A stretch of DNA of 59,562 nucleotides from Cellulophaga fucicola (lineage in GTDB: Bacteria > Bacteroidota > Bacteroidia > Flavobacteriales > Flavobacteriaceae), in NCBI RefSeq assembly GCF_900119145.1, contig NZ_FPIY01000008.1:1-59562 (forward strand), read 5' to 3'. Positions within the stretch are counted from its first letter, which is position 1, and each line of letters begins with the position of its first letter. This document shows, one piece after another, positions 16,955 to 26,527 of this stretch. Made by a program: the position numbers and the translations under genes. The notes below the pieces were generated by a model. It did no database searches, was not told the DNA's origin, and saw only the letters and a list, made by a program, of their open reading frames with translations.

Positions 16955-19456
16955 CTAAAAGTTTACAGACAATTGAATTCCGTAAAATGCAGGAGGACCA
17001 GCAATAAATGTAGGAATCCCAAAAGCACCACCTGTATTACCTGCATCTATAATAAACTCCTCGTCTAAAACATTAGTTGCGTATAAACTAATCTCGTATT
17101 TACCTTGTATAGTTATACCTGTTCTAATGTTTAATAAACCATAACCATCTTGAGATATGTTTGGTAAATTAGTTTCTTCAAAAAACACTTTAGACTTATA
17201 AGTATATGTTGGTCTTAAAAAAACAGCTACTTTATCATTTAAAATAGGGTTAATATTAAATCCTGCAGAGAAAGAGTGTTCTGGTGTTAACCTAAAAGTA
17301 TTACCTGCTAACTGTTGTGGATTACCATTAGAATCTTCATCATCAAAAGAAGCATCTATAAAACCGTAATTAGCAAAAAATGAACTACTTTTTGCAAACT
17401 GATATTGCATTGCAGCTTCAAAACCTAATGCTTTAGCACTACCACTATCATTAGGCACCACAACTAGGCCATCAGTTTCATCTAAACGAGCAATTGTTGT
17501 CTGAAAATTACTATAATCGTAATAAAATCCGTTTATATCAAACTGTAATTTATTATCTAACAAAAGAGATTTAATACCAAGCTCGTAAGACCAAACAGTT
17601 TCATCTGACAATACATTTACATCGTTAGCTGTTACATTAATTACATTTGGTCTTCTACCACGTGCTACATTTCCAAAAAGTGTAAAATCATCATTTAAAT
17701 CGTAATTTACAGCAAACCTACCCACGGCAGATAAAAATGTTTCACTTGCAGAAATTCTTCCATTTGTTGGTACAAATAAGTTATTAGGAAATGCTCCTAA
17801 AAAGTTACCTAATAATCCTGGATTATCTGCATTTATAACTTCTAAACCTGCATTGCTATTTTCTAATGTTGCTCTTAAACCTAAAGTAACTGTTAACTTT
17901 TCTGTAAGATCGTAAGATCCGTCTGCAAAAATATCTCCAGAATAATTTTCTCCGTAGTTAATAGACTCCTCTTTATTAAAAGGTAGCAAAGGAGCACCTG
18001 CCAATGGACCAAAACTACCAGGATCGTTAGGAATATTAGGAAATAAAGTTGCTACGCCGTTTACAACCAAAGCATCTGTAGCTACTAAAAGTGCTAAGTA
18101 ACTTTGCTCATTAACCTCAAAAGGCACAGCTTGTGATCCGTTTTCATAAAAGAAATTAGCTCCTACAAAACCAGATAATTTATCATCATTATCAAAATTA
18201 AAACGTACTTCTTGACTAAATTGCTCTCCTTCTGCAACCTCTCTAAAAAATAAAACAGGTGCTACTGTACCATCTGCATCAAAGGCTTCATCAGAATTAA
18301 ATTTTCTGTAGGCAGAAATAGAAGTTACATCCCAATTATCATTTAATGATGACTTTAAAATTCCTGTAAAACCATATACTGTACGGTCTAACCCTAATTC
18401 TTTACCACGCTCTAAATCTGCAAAAGAGTTAGGACTTAAATCACCTCCTAAAGGAGCAAAAGTTCCACTTTTAAAAGAAGTTCCTGGAGGTGTATCTTGT
18501 TGCCAATTTGCAATAAAATCAAACGTAGTATTATCACTAATCATATATTTTAAAGAACCTCTAAGCGCTAAGGTTTCTTTACCATTTAGGTCTCCGCCAG
18601 AAAGGTTTTCTATATATCCGTCTCTTCTATTGTAAATTGCAGCTACACGTGCAAACAACTTATCTTTTACTAAAGGAGTATTTACATAACCGTTTACTAA
18701 AAACTGATTGTAATTACCAATACCTGTTTTTAAAGAAGCAGAAGTCTCATTTTTAGCCTTGTTTTGAATAATGTGCATTGCTCCAATTTGTGCACCTCTG
18801 CCAAAAAGAGTCCCTTGGGGACCTTTTAAAACTTCTACACGTTCTATGTCAAACAACTCTACAACAGAACCACGAGATTTACTAATAGAAACCCCGTCTT
18901 GGAAAACAGATACTCTTGGCTCTACTCTAGAATCTCCGCTATCACTAGTAATACCCCTTACAACAATACCTGGGTTATTTACACTTTGAATTTGAATTTG
19001 TAAACCTGGTACATAATCTGAAAAAGTATCATACTCAAATGTACCCTGATTGTTAATAAAATCACTACCGTAAGATGTAATTGCAATTGGCACATCTTTA
19101 TTTAACTGCTCTCTTTTTTGAGCAGTAACGACTAAACCATCTAATTGAAAAGAAGGCTCTTTAAGATTAAAATTTAAAATAGTTTCTGTTGTTGTAATAG
19201 TTATAGATTTACTTATGCTTTTGTACCCTAAGTAAGACACCGTAACGGTATATGTTGTATTTGTTAAGTCGCTAATTTTATACATTCCAGACTCATTTGT
19301 TACCGCACCGATTGACATACTTTGTATAACAACGTTTGCTCCCATTACTGGAGTGCCAGTTTCGTCTAAAACTTGACCTTTAATACTTGTATTATTTTGT
19401 GCCGAAGCAGAAAATATTGTAAATAATAGTAAAATAAAATAGTAATTCTTTTTCAT
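16955..19456 (-). CDS. TonB-dependent outer-membrane receptor
   Basis: An 833-residue receptor. In order: a signal peptide (residues 1-19), a carboxypeptidase-regulatory-like domain (about 22-105: IKGQVLDETGTPVMGANVVI), a TonB box-like segment (LDGLVVTAQKRE), a plug domain (about 115-235, including VEVLKGPQGTLFGRGAQIG), and a beta barrel ending in Phe (QLSVNF). It is not SusC-like and has no SusD partner. The plug sequence resembles the group of siderophore/sterol/lipid-type receptors. Co-transcription with a lipase-like enzyme and a GDPD suggests import of a lipid-derived product, which is inference. Confidence 0.92.
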   Translation of the reverse strand: MKKNYYFILLLFTIFSASAQNNTSIKGQVLDETGTPVMGANVVIQSMSIGAVTNESGMYKISDLTNTTYTVTVSYLGYKSISKSITITTTETILNFNLKEPSFQLDGLVVTAQKREQLNKDVPIAITSYGSDFINNQGTFEYDTFSDYVPGLQIQIQSVNNPGIVVRGITSDSGDSRVEPRVSVFQDGVSISKSRGSVVELFDIERVEVLKGPQGTLFGRGAQIGAMHIIQNKAKNETSASLKTGIGNYNQFLVNGYVNTPLVKDKLFARVAAIYNRRDGYIENLSGGDLNGKETLALRGSLKYMISDNTTFDFIANWQQDTPPGTSFKSGTFAPLGGDLSPNSFADLERGKELGLDRTVYGFTGILKSSLNDNWDVTSISAYRKFNSDEAFDADGTVAPVLFFREVAEGEQFSQEVRFNFDNDDKLSGFVGANFFYENGSQAVPFEVNEQSYLALLVATDALVVNGVATLFPNIPNDPGSFGPLAGAPLLPFNKEESINYGENYSGDIFADGSYDLTEKLTVTLGLRATLENSNAGLEVINADNPGLLGNFLGAFPNNLFVPTNGRISASETFLSAVGRFAVNYDLNDDFTLFGNVARGRRPNVINVTANDVNVLSDETVWSYELGIKSLLLDNKLQFDINGFYYDYSNFQTTIARLDETDGLVVVPNDSGSAKALGFEAAMQYQFAKSSSFFANYGFIDASFDDEDSNGNPQQLAGNTFRLTPEHSFSAGFNINPILNDKVAVFLRPTYTYKSKVFFEETNLPNISQDGYGLLNIRTGITIQGKYEISLYATNVLDEEFIIDAGNTGGAFGIPTFIAGPPAFYGIQLSVNF

Positions 19457-19475
19457 CGTGTTTTTTTAAGATGTC

Positions 19476-19483
19476 CAAAACTA
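19476..19483 (-). promoter_or_regulatory. -7 box of the TonB receptor operon
   Basis: Minus-strand TAGTTTTG matches TAnnTTTG exactly, 20 bases upstream of the receptor ATG. No TTG was found at the right distance, so the promoter may depend on an activator. Confidence 0.4.
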
Positions 19484-19535
19484 TACAGCTACTGTTAAGC
19501 TAAATACTTAGTCAGTTTATAATAATGTTAGGCTA

Positions 19536-19563
19536 GTATTAACACGTATTAAGTAAGTATTAA
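19536..19563. repeat. three helically phased GTATTAA repeats upstream of the TonB receptor
   Basis: GTATTAA starts at 19536, 19546 and 19557, a spacing of 10 and 11 bases, which is one DNA turn. They lie 53-87 bases upstream of the receptor's -7 box, the usual place for an activator. The rest of the 295-base gap (19457-19751) shows no gene. Confidence 0.4.
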
Positions 19564-19751
19564 TAAGGCACTACCATTGTTAAGACAAGTTTAAATAAAA
19601 CACGTAAAAATCTTATAATAAGACAACTAACTAACAAAACATCATTTAACATATAAATTGCACAACCATTCAATTTATACAAAAGAAAAAGCCCTAAACA
19701 ATATGATTAAACATAATGTTTAGGACTTGAATCAAAAATAAAATACAATCG

Positions 19752-21389
19752 CTATTTTTTTAGATCGATATCTTTTATATTCTTAATCTTATTTCGTTCT
19801 AAGAAAGCATCTATAGTTTCAAAATGTTCTATTACACGCTGGTCTTTAAACTCGTATACCTTTTCTGCAAGCCCTTGTAAAAAGTCACGATCATGAGATA
19901 CCAATATTAATGTTCCATCAAAATCTAATAAAGCTTCTTTTAATATGTCTTTAGATTTTAAATCTAAATGGTTTGTAGGCTCATCTAATATTAAAAGATT
20001 TACAGGTTCTAACAATAGTTTTACCATAGCTAGTCTTGTTTTTTCTCCTCCAGAAAGTACACTAACTTTTTTATCTATATCGTCTCCTTTAAACATAAAC
20101 CTACCCAAGATATTTTTTATCTGGGTACGCACATCTCCTTTAGCAACCTCATCTACCGTTTGAAAAATGGTTAAATCTGGATCTAGTAATGACGCTTGGT
20201 TTTGAGCAAAGTAACCTACCTGTACATTATGGCCTAAGCTACATTTACCCTCATACTCTATTTCTCCTAGAATAGATTTTATCATAGTAGATTTACCCTC
20301 ACCGTTTCTACCAACAAAAGAAACTTTTTCTCCTCTAGAAATAGACATACTTGCATTTTTAAATACTGTATGGTCTCCGTAAGTTTTAGTTAAATCTTCA
20401 ACCGAAACAGGGTAATCTCCTGAACGTTGTGCTGCCGGAAACGATAATCTCAAAGCCGAATTATCAACCTCATCAATCTCTATAATATCTAGTTTTTCTA
20501 GCATACGCTCTCTAGAAGTCACTTGGTTTGTTTTAGAGTACGTTCCTTTAAAACGCTCAATAAAACGCATATTATCTTCTATAAATTTACGTTGCTCTTC
20601 GTAGGCTTTAATTTGGTGTGCTCTACGATCTTCTCTAAGCTGTAAATAATGCGTGTAGTTAGCTTTATAATCATAAATTTTGCCCATAGTAACCTCTATA
20701 GTTCTATTGGTAATATTATCTATAAAAGCCCTATCATGAGATATAACCATAACTGCTTTGGCTTTGTTTACCAAAAAGTCTTCTAGCCAAATTACAGATT
20801 CTATATCTATATGGTTCGTTGGCTCATCTAACAAAATAAGATCTGGTTTTTGTAATAGAATTTTTGCTAACTCTATACGCATACGCCATCCGCCACTAAA
20901 CTCACTCGTAAGTCTATTAAAATCCTCAGGCTTAAAACCCAAGCCTTTTAATGCTTTTTCTACCTCAGCATCATAGTTAACATCTTCTAGGGCATAGTAT
21001 TGCTCACCAAGCTCGGACACCTCTTCTATAATTGCCATATAGGCATCACTCTCATAATCTTTTCTTGTTTCTAACTCTTTGTTTAAATGCGCCATACGGT
21101 CTCGCATTGTAAAAACGTGACTAAAAGCCTTAGACGCTTCTTCTACCACTGTACAATTATCTTCTGCTAATAAGTGCTGTGGTAAATAAGCAATTACAGT
21201 ATCTTTAGGGCAACTTACTTTACCCTTGGTTGCTTTTTGCTCACCTGCAACAATTTTCATCATTGTAGATTTACCAGCACCGTTTTTACCCATTAAGGCA
21301 ATTTTATCATTCTCATTAATCACAAAATTTACGCCACTAAACAGTGTAGTTCCGCTAAATTCTACTGCAATATTATCTACTGTAATCAT
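19752..21389 (-). CDS. ABC-F family ATP-binding protein
   Basis: A 545-residue duplicated ATPase with no membrane segments, the ABC-F arrangement that acts on the ribosome E site rather than in transport. First cassette: Walker A GKNGAGKST, signature FSGGW, Walker B LILLDEPTNH. A charged linker follows at about residues 240-320 (P-site tRNA interaction motif region: LREDRRAHQIKAYEEQ). Second cassette: GRNGEGKST, LSGGEKT, LLILDEPTNH. The length and linker fit the YbiT/EttA-like housekeeping group. A resistance role is possible but not suggested by context. It has its own -7 box at 21409-21416. Confidence 0.9.
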   Translation of the reverse strand: MITVDNIAVEFSGTTLFSGVNFVINENDKIALMGKNGAGKSTMMKIVAGEQKATKGKVSCPKDTVIAYLPQHLLAEDNCTVVEEASKAFSHVFTMRDRMAHLNKELETRKDYESDAYMAIIEEVSELGEQYYALEDVNYDAEVEKALKGLGFKPEDFNRLTSEFSGGWRMRIELAKILLQKPDLILLDEPTNHIDIESVIWLEDFLVNKAKAVMVISHDRAFIDNITNRTIEVTMGKIYDYKANYTHYLQLREDRRAHQIKAYEEQRKFIEDNMRFIERFKGTYSKTNQVTSRERMLEKLDIIEIDEVDNSALRLSFPAAQRSGDYPVSVEDLTKTYGDHTVFKNASMSISRGEKVSFVGRNGEGKSTMIKSILGEIEYEGKCSLGHNVQVGYFAQNQASLLDPDLTIFQTVDEVAKGDVRTQIKNILGRFMFKGDDIDKKVSVLSGGEKTRLAMVKLLLEPVNLLILDEPTNHLDLKSKDILKEALLDFDGTLILVSHDRDFLQGLAEKVYEFKDQRVIEHFETIDAFLERNKIKNIKDIDLKK

Positions 21390-21408
21390 TTCTATATTTT
21401 AAAGACTG

Positions 21409-21416
21409 CAAAACTA
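21409..21416 (-). promoter_or_regulatory. -7 box of the ABC-F gene
   Basis: Minus-strand TAGTTTTG, an exact TAnnTTTG match, 20 bases upstream of the ATG. No -33 TTG at the expected distance. Confidence 0.4.
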
Positions 21417-21570
21417 ACAAAAAGTAAAGAATGTAGTAGCGGCTTTTATCACTTTAGTTGTAAATAATTAAAACTTGCATTAACACTCATTAACAAAGAC
21501 TTACAACTCTATTAACTAAGATTCTATAAGAATTACTATATCTTGAGGATGAACATAAAAAACAAATGAT

Positions 21571-21711
21571 ATGGGAATTATTGATGATAAGAGATTAAAA
21601 AGAAAAAGGAAACAAACAAATCCGACTAACCCAACAGGGAATACAAATATTGATACAAATAAGTTTGATATTGATTCCAAAACAATTAAGGATCAACAAA
21701 ACAAGAAATAA
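21571..21711 (+). CDS. small basic ORF of unknown function
   Basis: A 46-residue open frame that starts MGIIDDKRLKRKRKQTNPTN. The N-terminal part is strongly basic (KRLKRKRK), followed by a Thr/Asn-rich tail and DIDSKTIKDQQNKK. There is no signal peptide or membrane segment. Support for a real gene: it fills the space between the divergent ABC-F gene and the next plus-strand gene, and it is followed 20 bases later by a clear terminator (21732-21766) that no other gene needs. I do not recognise a family. It could be a small nucleic-acid-binding or ribosome-associated protein (inference from charge only). Confidence 0.5.
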   Translation: MGIIDDKRLKRKRKQTNPTNPTGNTNIDTNKFDIDSKTIKDQQNKK

Positions 21712-21731
21712 CCCCACAAGCTTTATATTTT

Positions 21732-21770
21732 AAAGCCCTGAAGTCTACTATAGATTTCAGGGCTTTTCTT
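21732..21770 (+). terminator. terminator after the small ORF
   Basis: AAAGCCCTGAA (21732-21742) and TTCAGGGCTTT (21756-21766), 11 perfect pairs with a 13-base loop, followed by a T-rich stretch. Confidence 0.75.
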
Positions 21771-21887
21771 TTTTTAAAAACTTAACACATTATTCATATT
21801 AATTTAAATTTTGAAATGAAAAACTAGTTGCAAAAACGCAATAAATTCTTACAAAAATCGTTTTATTTCGAACAAAAAAATTCAACA

Positions 21888-22679
21888 ATGAAAAAACAAA
21901 TCTTAGTACTTACTACATTTTTATCTGTTTCTTGCCTTACCTATGCGCAAGAATTGGAATCTACAGAAGAAACACCTGCTGATGAAATATCTGTTTTAGA
22001 TTATCAAAACAAGAAAAACATAGTAAAATTTAGCTTAACAAGTCTTGTGTTTAAAAACTTTCAGTTTCAATACGAAAGAGTTTTAAATAAAACTTTTTCT
22101 GTTGCATTATCTTATGGAACAATCCCTAAAAGCGGAATTCCATTTGGAAAATCTATTAAAGAAATTGCTGGTGATGGCGACTTAACTAAGATTATAGCCG
22201 ATGGAAAAGTTGGTTACTCTAGTTTTACTCCTGAAGTACGTATTTACACAGGAAAAAAAGGATATGGTAAAGGTTTTTATTTAGCGCCATTTTTTAGAGC
22301 TTCTAAATATACCTTTGAAAACATAAACTTTGATTACGATTTAGATAACGGAGATACTGCTACTATAAACACTAGCGGTACTTTAAAGGGTAGTACTTTT
22401 GGTCTATTATTAGGCTCACAATTTAATTTAGGACATAATCTTGTTTTAGATTGGTGGATTGCTGGTCCACATATAGGGACTAGTAACGGAGACCTGAGAG
22501 GTACAACTTCTAGAGTATTATCTCAGAACGAACAAGATGCTTTATTAGACAGCTTACAAGATACAGATATAACATTTGTAGATGCTGAATACAAAGTAGA
22601 TGAAAATGGTGCCGAAATATCTTTAGATGGTCCTTGGGCTGGTGTACGTGCTGGTTTAAGTATTGGATATAGATTTTAA
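21888..22679 (+). CDS. outer-membrane beta-barrel protein (DUF3575-like)
   Basis: A 263-residue protein with a signal peptide (residues 1-18, ending LTYAQ). The mature part looks like a small beta barrel: alternating strands (VKFSLTSLVFKNFQFQYERVL, cited in part), GFYLAPFFRASKYTF, FGLLLGSQFNLGHNLVLDWW, and a C-terminal strand GVRAGLSIGYRF ending in Phe. DUF3575 proteins share this layout. I chose the ATG at 21888 because it gives a normal signal peptide; the open frame extends upstream without an ATG-led signal. The function is unknown. A strong terminator shared with pyc follows. Confidence 0.8.
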   Translation: MKKQILVLTTFLSVSCLTYAQELESTEETPADEISVLDYQNKKNIVKFSLTSLVFKNFQFQYERVLNKTFSVALSYGTIPKSGIPFGKSIKEIAGDGDLTKIIADGKVGYSSFTPEVRIYTGKKGYGKGFYLAPFFRASKYTFENINFDYDLDNGDTATINTSGTLKGSTFGLLLGSQFNLGHNLVLDWWIAGPHIGTSNGDLRGTTSRVLSQNEQDALLDSLQDTDITFVDAEYKVDENGAEISLDGPWAGVRAGLSIGYRF

Positions 22680-22702
22680 AACGCTTTTACATCTAATTTA
22701 TA

Positions 22703-22743
22703 AAAAAAGCCATTCTTCTAAGTTTAGAAGAATGGCTTTTTTT
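22703..22743. terminator. bidirectional terminator between the barrel gene and pyc
   Basis: A long near-perfect stem (AAAAAAAGCCATTCTTCTA paired with TAGAAGAATGGCTTTTTTT) around an AGTT loop, between convergent genes. Confidence 0.9.
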
Positions 22744-22759
22744 ATAAATGTACTAAACT

Positions 22760-25700
22760 CTATTTAAGTACCAATACTAGATCGTCTGAGTTTACAAGAG
22801 AACCACCAGATAATTGTATTTTATCTACAATACCTTCTGCAGTGGCTGTTACTGTTGTTTCCATTTTCATTGCTTCAATTACAAACAAAGGCTGATTTTT
22901 TTTAACTTCTTGTCCTTTTTTAACTAAGACATTAGATAACAAGCCTTGTAAAGGCGCACCTATTTCTTTAGAATTATTATCATCTGCTTTTATGTTCTGT
23001 GCCTTAACAACCTTTATAGAGGTATCTTTTACCATTACATTACGTAGCTGTCCGTTAATTTTAAAGAAGATGCTTACATATCCATTTTCATCTGGTTCAC
23101 CTTTTAACATTAAAGACACTAAAACGTTTTTACCACGATCTAGTTCTACTATAATTTCTTCGCCCACATCCATACCATAAAAGAAATTCTTTGTTGGTAT
23201 GTTCATGACATTGCCATACTTAACGTGGTTGTTATATGCGTCTGTAAATACTTTTGGATATAGTTTGTAAGACAAGAAATCTGTTATCTCTAAATCTCTA
23301 CCCATACCTTTAGCAAATTTTCGTTTAAAAGATTTAAATTCCTTTTCAAAATCTATAGACTCTAAATGTGCATTTGGTCTTTCTGTATATGGCACCTGAT
23401 CTTTTAAAATCAATTTCTGAAGCTCTTTTGGAAAACCACCAACTGGCTGACCAAGATCTCCTTTAAAGAAACTAATTACAGATTGAGGAAAAGAAATTGT
23501 ATCTCCCTTTTCTAAAACATCCTTGACAGTTAAATTATTACTTATCATATACTGGGCCATATCACCCACTACTTTAGAACTCGGTGTTACTTTAACTATA
23601 TCTCCAAACAATTGGTTTACCTCACCGTACATTTTTGTAACCTCAGGGAATTTATCTTCTAATCCTAGTGCAATTGCTTGTCCTTTTAAATTAGAATATT
23701 GTCCGCCAGGTATTTCATGCTTATATACTTCTCCAGTTCCAGATTTTAAGCCAGACTCAAAAGTATAGTAATAGTTACGTACCGTTTCCCAATAGTTAGA
23801 ATATTCTGCTAATTTTTCTGTATCTAATTTATTTTCACGTTCATGAAAACGCAACATCTCTACTACAGAGTTAAAGTTTGGCTGAGATGTTAGACCTGAC
23901 AATCCGCCAAGGGCAACATCTACAACATCTACACCTGCTTCTATTGCTTTTAAATACATTGCCGCTTGTATAGAAGACGTATCATGCGTGTGTAAATGTA
24001 TTGGTATATTTATTTCTGATTTTAAGGCTGATATTAGCTCAAACGCAGCATTAGGCTTTAGCAAACCTGCCATATCTTTAACCCCTAAAATATGTGCACC
24101 AGCATTTTCTATATCTTTTGCTAGTTGAACATAGTATTTAAGATTGTACTTTGTTTTAGTAGGATCTAAAATGTCTCCTGTATAACAAAGAGAACCCTCT
24201 GCTAAACCACCTGTTTTTTTGCGCACATGTTCTATAGTTGGCGCAATAGATTTCATCCAGTTAAGTGAATCAAAAATACGGAAAACATCTACTCCTGTTT
24301 CCCAGGATTTTTCAACAAATTTTTCAATTAAATTATCAGGGTACGCAGTATAGCCAACACCATTAGAGCCACGAAGAAGCATTTGCAATAACACGTTTGG
24401 CATAGATTTACGTAATAATGCCAAACGTTCCCAAGGGTTTTCTTGTAAAAAACGCAAACAAACATCAAACGTAGCACCACCCCAAACTTCCATACTAAAT
24501 ATTTCTGGAAAGTTTTTAGCATAACCTTCAGACACTTTTAGCATATCTATGGTACGCATACGAGTCGCCAATAAACTTTGGTGCCCATCTCGCATTGTAG
24601 TATCTGTAAAATGTACTTTTTTCTCATTTTTTAACCAAGTTGCAAAACCTTCTGGACCTAGATCTGTTAACAAATCTTTTGTTCCTTTAGGAAAAGGACC
24701 TCTTTTATCAAAAGAAGGAACTTTTGGTTTAGAAAAAACGTGATTAGGATCTTTCTTTTTTACATCTGGATTACCATTAACAATAGTTTCTCCAAGATAT
24801 TCTATTAATTTATTAGCACGGTTTCTTGGCTCTACAAATTCGAACAAAGAAGGTTCGTTTTTAATGAAGTTAACCGTAACCTTACCGTCTCTAAATGTTT
24901 GGTGTTTTAAAATATTATCTAAGAACGCCATATTGCTTTCTACGCCTCTAATACGGAACTCTGCCAATGCTCTACGCATTTTACGGCAAGACCCATCTAA
25001 GGTTCTACTAATTGCAGAAACCTTAACAAGCATAGAATCAAAAAATGGAGAAATACGTACTCCTTGATAAATACTACCAGCATCTAAACGAATACCAAAA
25101 CCGGAAGCACTTCTATAGGTTGTAACTACACCATAATCTGGTTTAAAATCGTTTGCAGGATCTTCTGTTGTAATTCTACATTGTAAAGCATAGCCCGTAA
25201 TCTTTACAGATTCTTGATCTTGTATTTTTATTTGCTGATCTGACAGTTTGTAACCACCTGCAATAAATAGTTGTGCTTTTACTAAATCTATATTGGTAAT
25301 CATTTCTGTTACCGTATGCTCTACTTGTATTCTTGGGTTTACTTCTATAAAGTAAATACTACCATCGTCATCTACCAAAAACTCTACTGTACCTATATTA
25401 TTATAGTTTACAGCTTTACAAATATCTATAGCGTACTTATACAAACTATCTCTAGTTTCTTGTGGCAAGCCTATAGATGGTGCAAATTCAATTACTTTTT
25501 GGTAACGTCTTTGTACAGAACAATCTCTTTCGTACAAATGCACCATATTACCGTGTGTATCTGCAACTATTTGTACTTCTATATGTTTTGGATTTTCTAC
25601 AAATTTTTCAAGAAAAACGGTATCATCACCAAAAGCATTTAAAGATTCTCTTCTTGCTTCAGGAAAAGCCTTTACTAATTCTTCTTCTGTACGTATAACT

Positions 25701-26212
25701 CGCATACCGCGACCACCACCACCAGAAGCAGCTTTTAGCATTAAAGGATAACCAATACGTTTAGCTTCATTTATAGCAATACTTACATCTACTAAATCTT
25801 TATCACTACTTTGTATAATTGGTATATTATTAGCAACAGCAACTTCTTTAGCTGTTATTTTATCTCCTAAAGATTTTAGCACAGATACTTTAGGACCAAC
25901 AAAAATAATATCGTTGTCAGCACATTTTTGAGCAAATTCTGCATTCTCAGATAAAAAGCCATAACCAGGATGTATAGCGTCTACACCATTATCTTTTGCT
26001 ACCTGTATAATAGCATCTATATTTAAATATGGCTTTAAAGGCTCATGATCTTCTCCTATTTGGTAACACTCATCTGCCTTATATCTATGTAAAGAATAAC
26101 GGTCTTCATAGGTATATATGCCAACGGTCTTAATACCTATTTCTACACATGCTCTAAAAATACGGATTGCAATCTCCCCTCTATTTGCTACTAAAACCTT
26201 GTTAATTTTCAT
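22760..26212 (-). CDS. pyc: pyruvate carboxylase
   Basis: A 1150-residue single-chain enzyme that carboxylates pyruvate to oxaloacetate with biotin and ATP, replenishing the TCA cycle. Domains in order: biotin carboxylase (1-450: KVLVANRGEIAIRIFRA, the glycine-rich loop KAASGGGGRGMR, and IEVNPRIQVEHTVTE), carboxyltransferase (about 530-830: TTMRDGHQSLLATRMRT, with metal-site HLHTHDTS), and biotinyl carrier (about 1075-1150, biotin Lys1116 in VIEAMKMETTV). It is full length. Its own promoter lies at 26320-26350. The biotin ligase gene birA is about 9 kb away in the same window. Confidence 0.97.
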   Translation of the reverse strand: MKINKVLVANRGEIAIRIFRACVEIGIKTVGIYTYEDRYSLHRYKADECYQIGEDHEPLKPYLNIDAIIQVAKDNGVDAIHPGYGFLSENAEFAQKCADNDIIFVGPKVSVLKSLGDKITAKEVAVANNIPIIQSSDKDLVDVSIAINEAKRIGYPLMLKAASGGGGRGMRVIRTEEELVKAFPEARRESLNAFGDDTVFLEKFVENPKHIEVQIVADTHGNMVHLYERDCSVQRRYQKVIEFAPSIGLPQETRDSLYKYAIDICKAVNYNNIGTVEFLVDDDGSIYFIEVNPRIQVEHTVTEMITNIDLVKAQLFIAGGYKLSDQQIKIQDQESVKITGYALQCRITTEDPANDFKPDYGVVTTYRSASGFGIRLDAGSIYQGVRISPFFDSMLVKVSAISRTLDGSCRKMRRALAEFRIRGVESNMAFLDNILKHQTFRDGKVTVNFIKNEPSLFEFVEPRNRANKLIEYLGETIVNGNPDVKKKDPNHVFSKPKVPSFDKRGPFPKGTKDLLTDLGPEGFATWLKNEKKVHFTDTTMRDGHQSLLATRMRTIDMLKVSEGYAKNFPEIFSMEVWGGATFDVCLRFLQENPWERLALLRKSMPNVLLQMLLRGSNGVGYTAYPDNLIEKFVEKSWETGVDVFRIFDSLNWMKSIAPTIEHVRKKTGGLAEGSLCYTGDILDPTKTKYNLKYYVQLAKDIENAGAHILGVKDMAGLLKPNAAFELISALKSEINIPIHLHTHDTSSIQAAMYLKAIEAGVDVVDVALGGLSGLTSQPNFNSVVEMLRFHERENKLDTEKLAEYSNYWETVRNYYYTFESGLKSGTGEVYKHEIPGGQYSNLKGQAIALGLEDKFPEVTKMYGEVNQLFGDIVKVTPSSKVVGDMAQYMISNNLTVKDVLEKGDTISFPQSVISFFKGDLGQPVGGFPKELQKLILKDQVPYTERPNAHLESIDFEKEFKSFKRKFAKGMGRDLEITDFLSYKLYPKVFTDAYNNHVKYGNVMNIPTKNFFYGMDVGEEIIVELDRGKNVLVSLMLKGEPDENGYVSIFFKINGQLRNVMVKDTSIKVVKAQNIKADDNNSKEIGAPLQGLLSNVLVKKGQEVKKNQPLFVIEAMKMETTVTATAEGIVDKIQLSGGSLVNSDDLVLVLK

Positions 26213-26319
26213 TTACTCTATTTTTGTTAGTGTTTACTGCCAAGATGCAATTATTTTATTAAATTAGATGCTAATCATTAATATAAATTAACACAATTAC
26301 CTCTTTTTATTCTACTTAT

Positions 26320-26350
26320 CAAAGGTACTTCATTTAACCGTTTTTATCAA
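26320..26350 (-). promoter_or_regulatory. pyc promoter
   Basis: On the minus strand: TTG (26350-26348), 20 bases, TACCTTTG (26327-26320), an exact match to the Bacteroidota consensus. This predicts a 5' leader of about 100 bases before pyc. No riboswitch-like fold was recognised in it. Confidence 0.65.
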
Positions 26351-26478
26351 TATTAAAATTTTACAAAACAACCTTATTTCGTATCATATTGTTACTATTT
26401 AACCTATATTACATTTATTTAATAAGTAATTTAAGTCTATTACTGAAAATTCATTTTTTAAAACATCAATAAATAAGC

Positions 26479-26509
26479 TTGACATTGATCTTAAAAATTA
26501 TTACCTTTT
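26479..26509 (+). promoter_or_regulatory. promoter of the bTHX gene
   Basis: TTG at 26479-26481 (within TTGACA), 20 bases, then TACCTTTT at 26502-26509 (7 of 8 to TAnnTTTG). The bTHX ATG follows 18 bases later. With the pyc promoter this accounts for the 315-base gap 26213-26527, which otherwise shows only A+T-rich sequence. Confidence 0.55.
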
Positions 26510-26527
26510 AAGAAAATTATATGATAT

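Noticed and set aside
21479-21516. Phased ATTAAC words upstream of the small ORF as an operator
   Set aside because: Spacing 10 and 22 is suggestive, but ATTAA words are common in such A+T-rich DNA and similar ones occur near 26277-26292. Kept only as a side remark.
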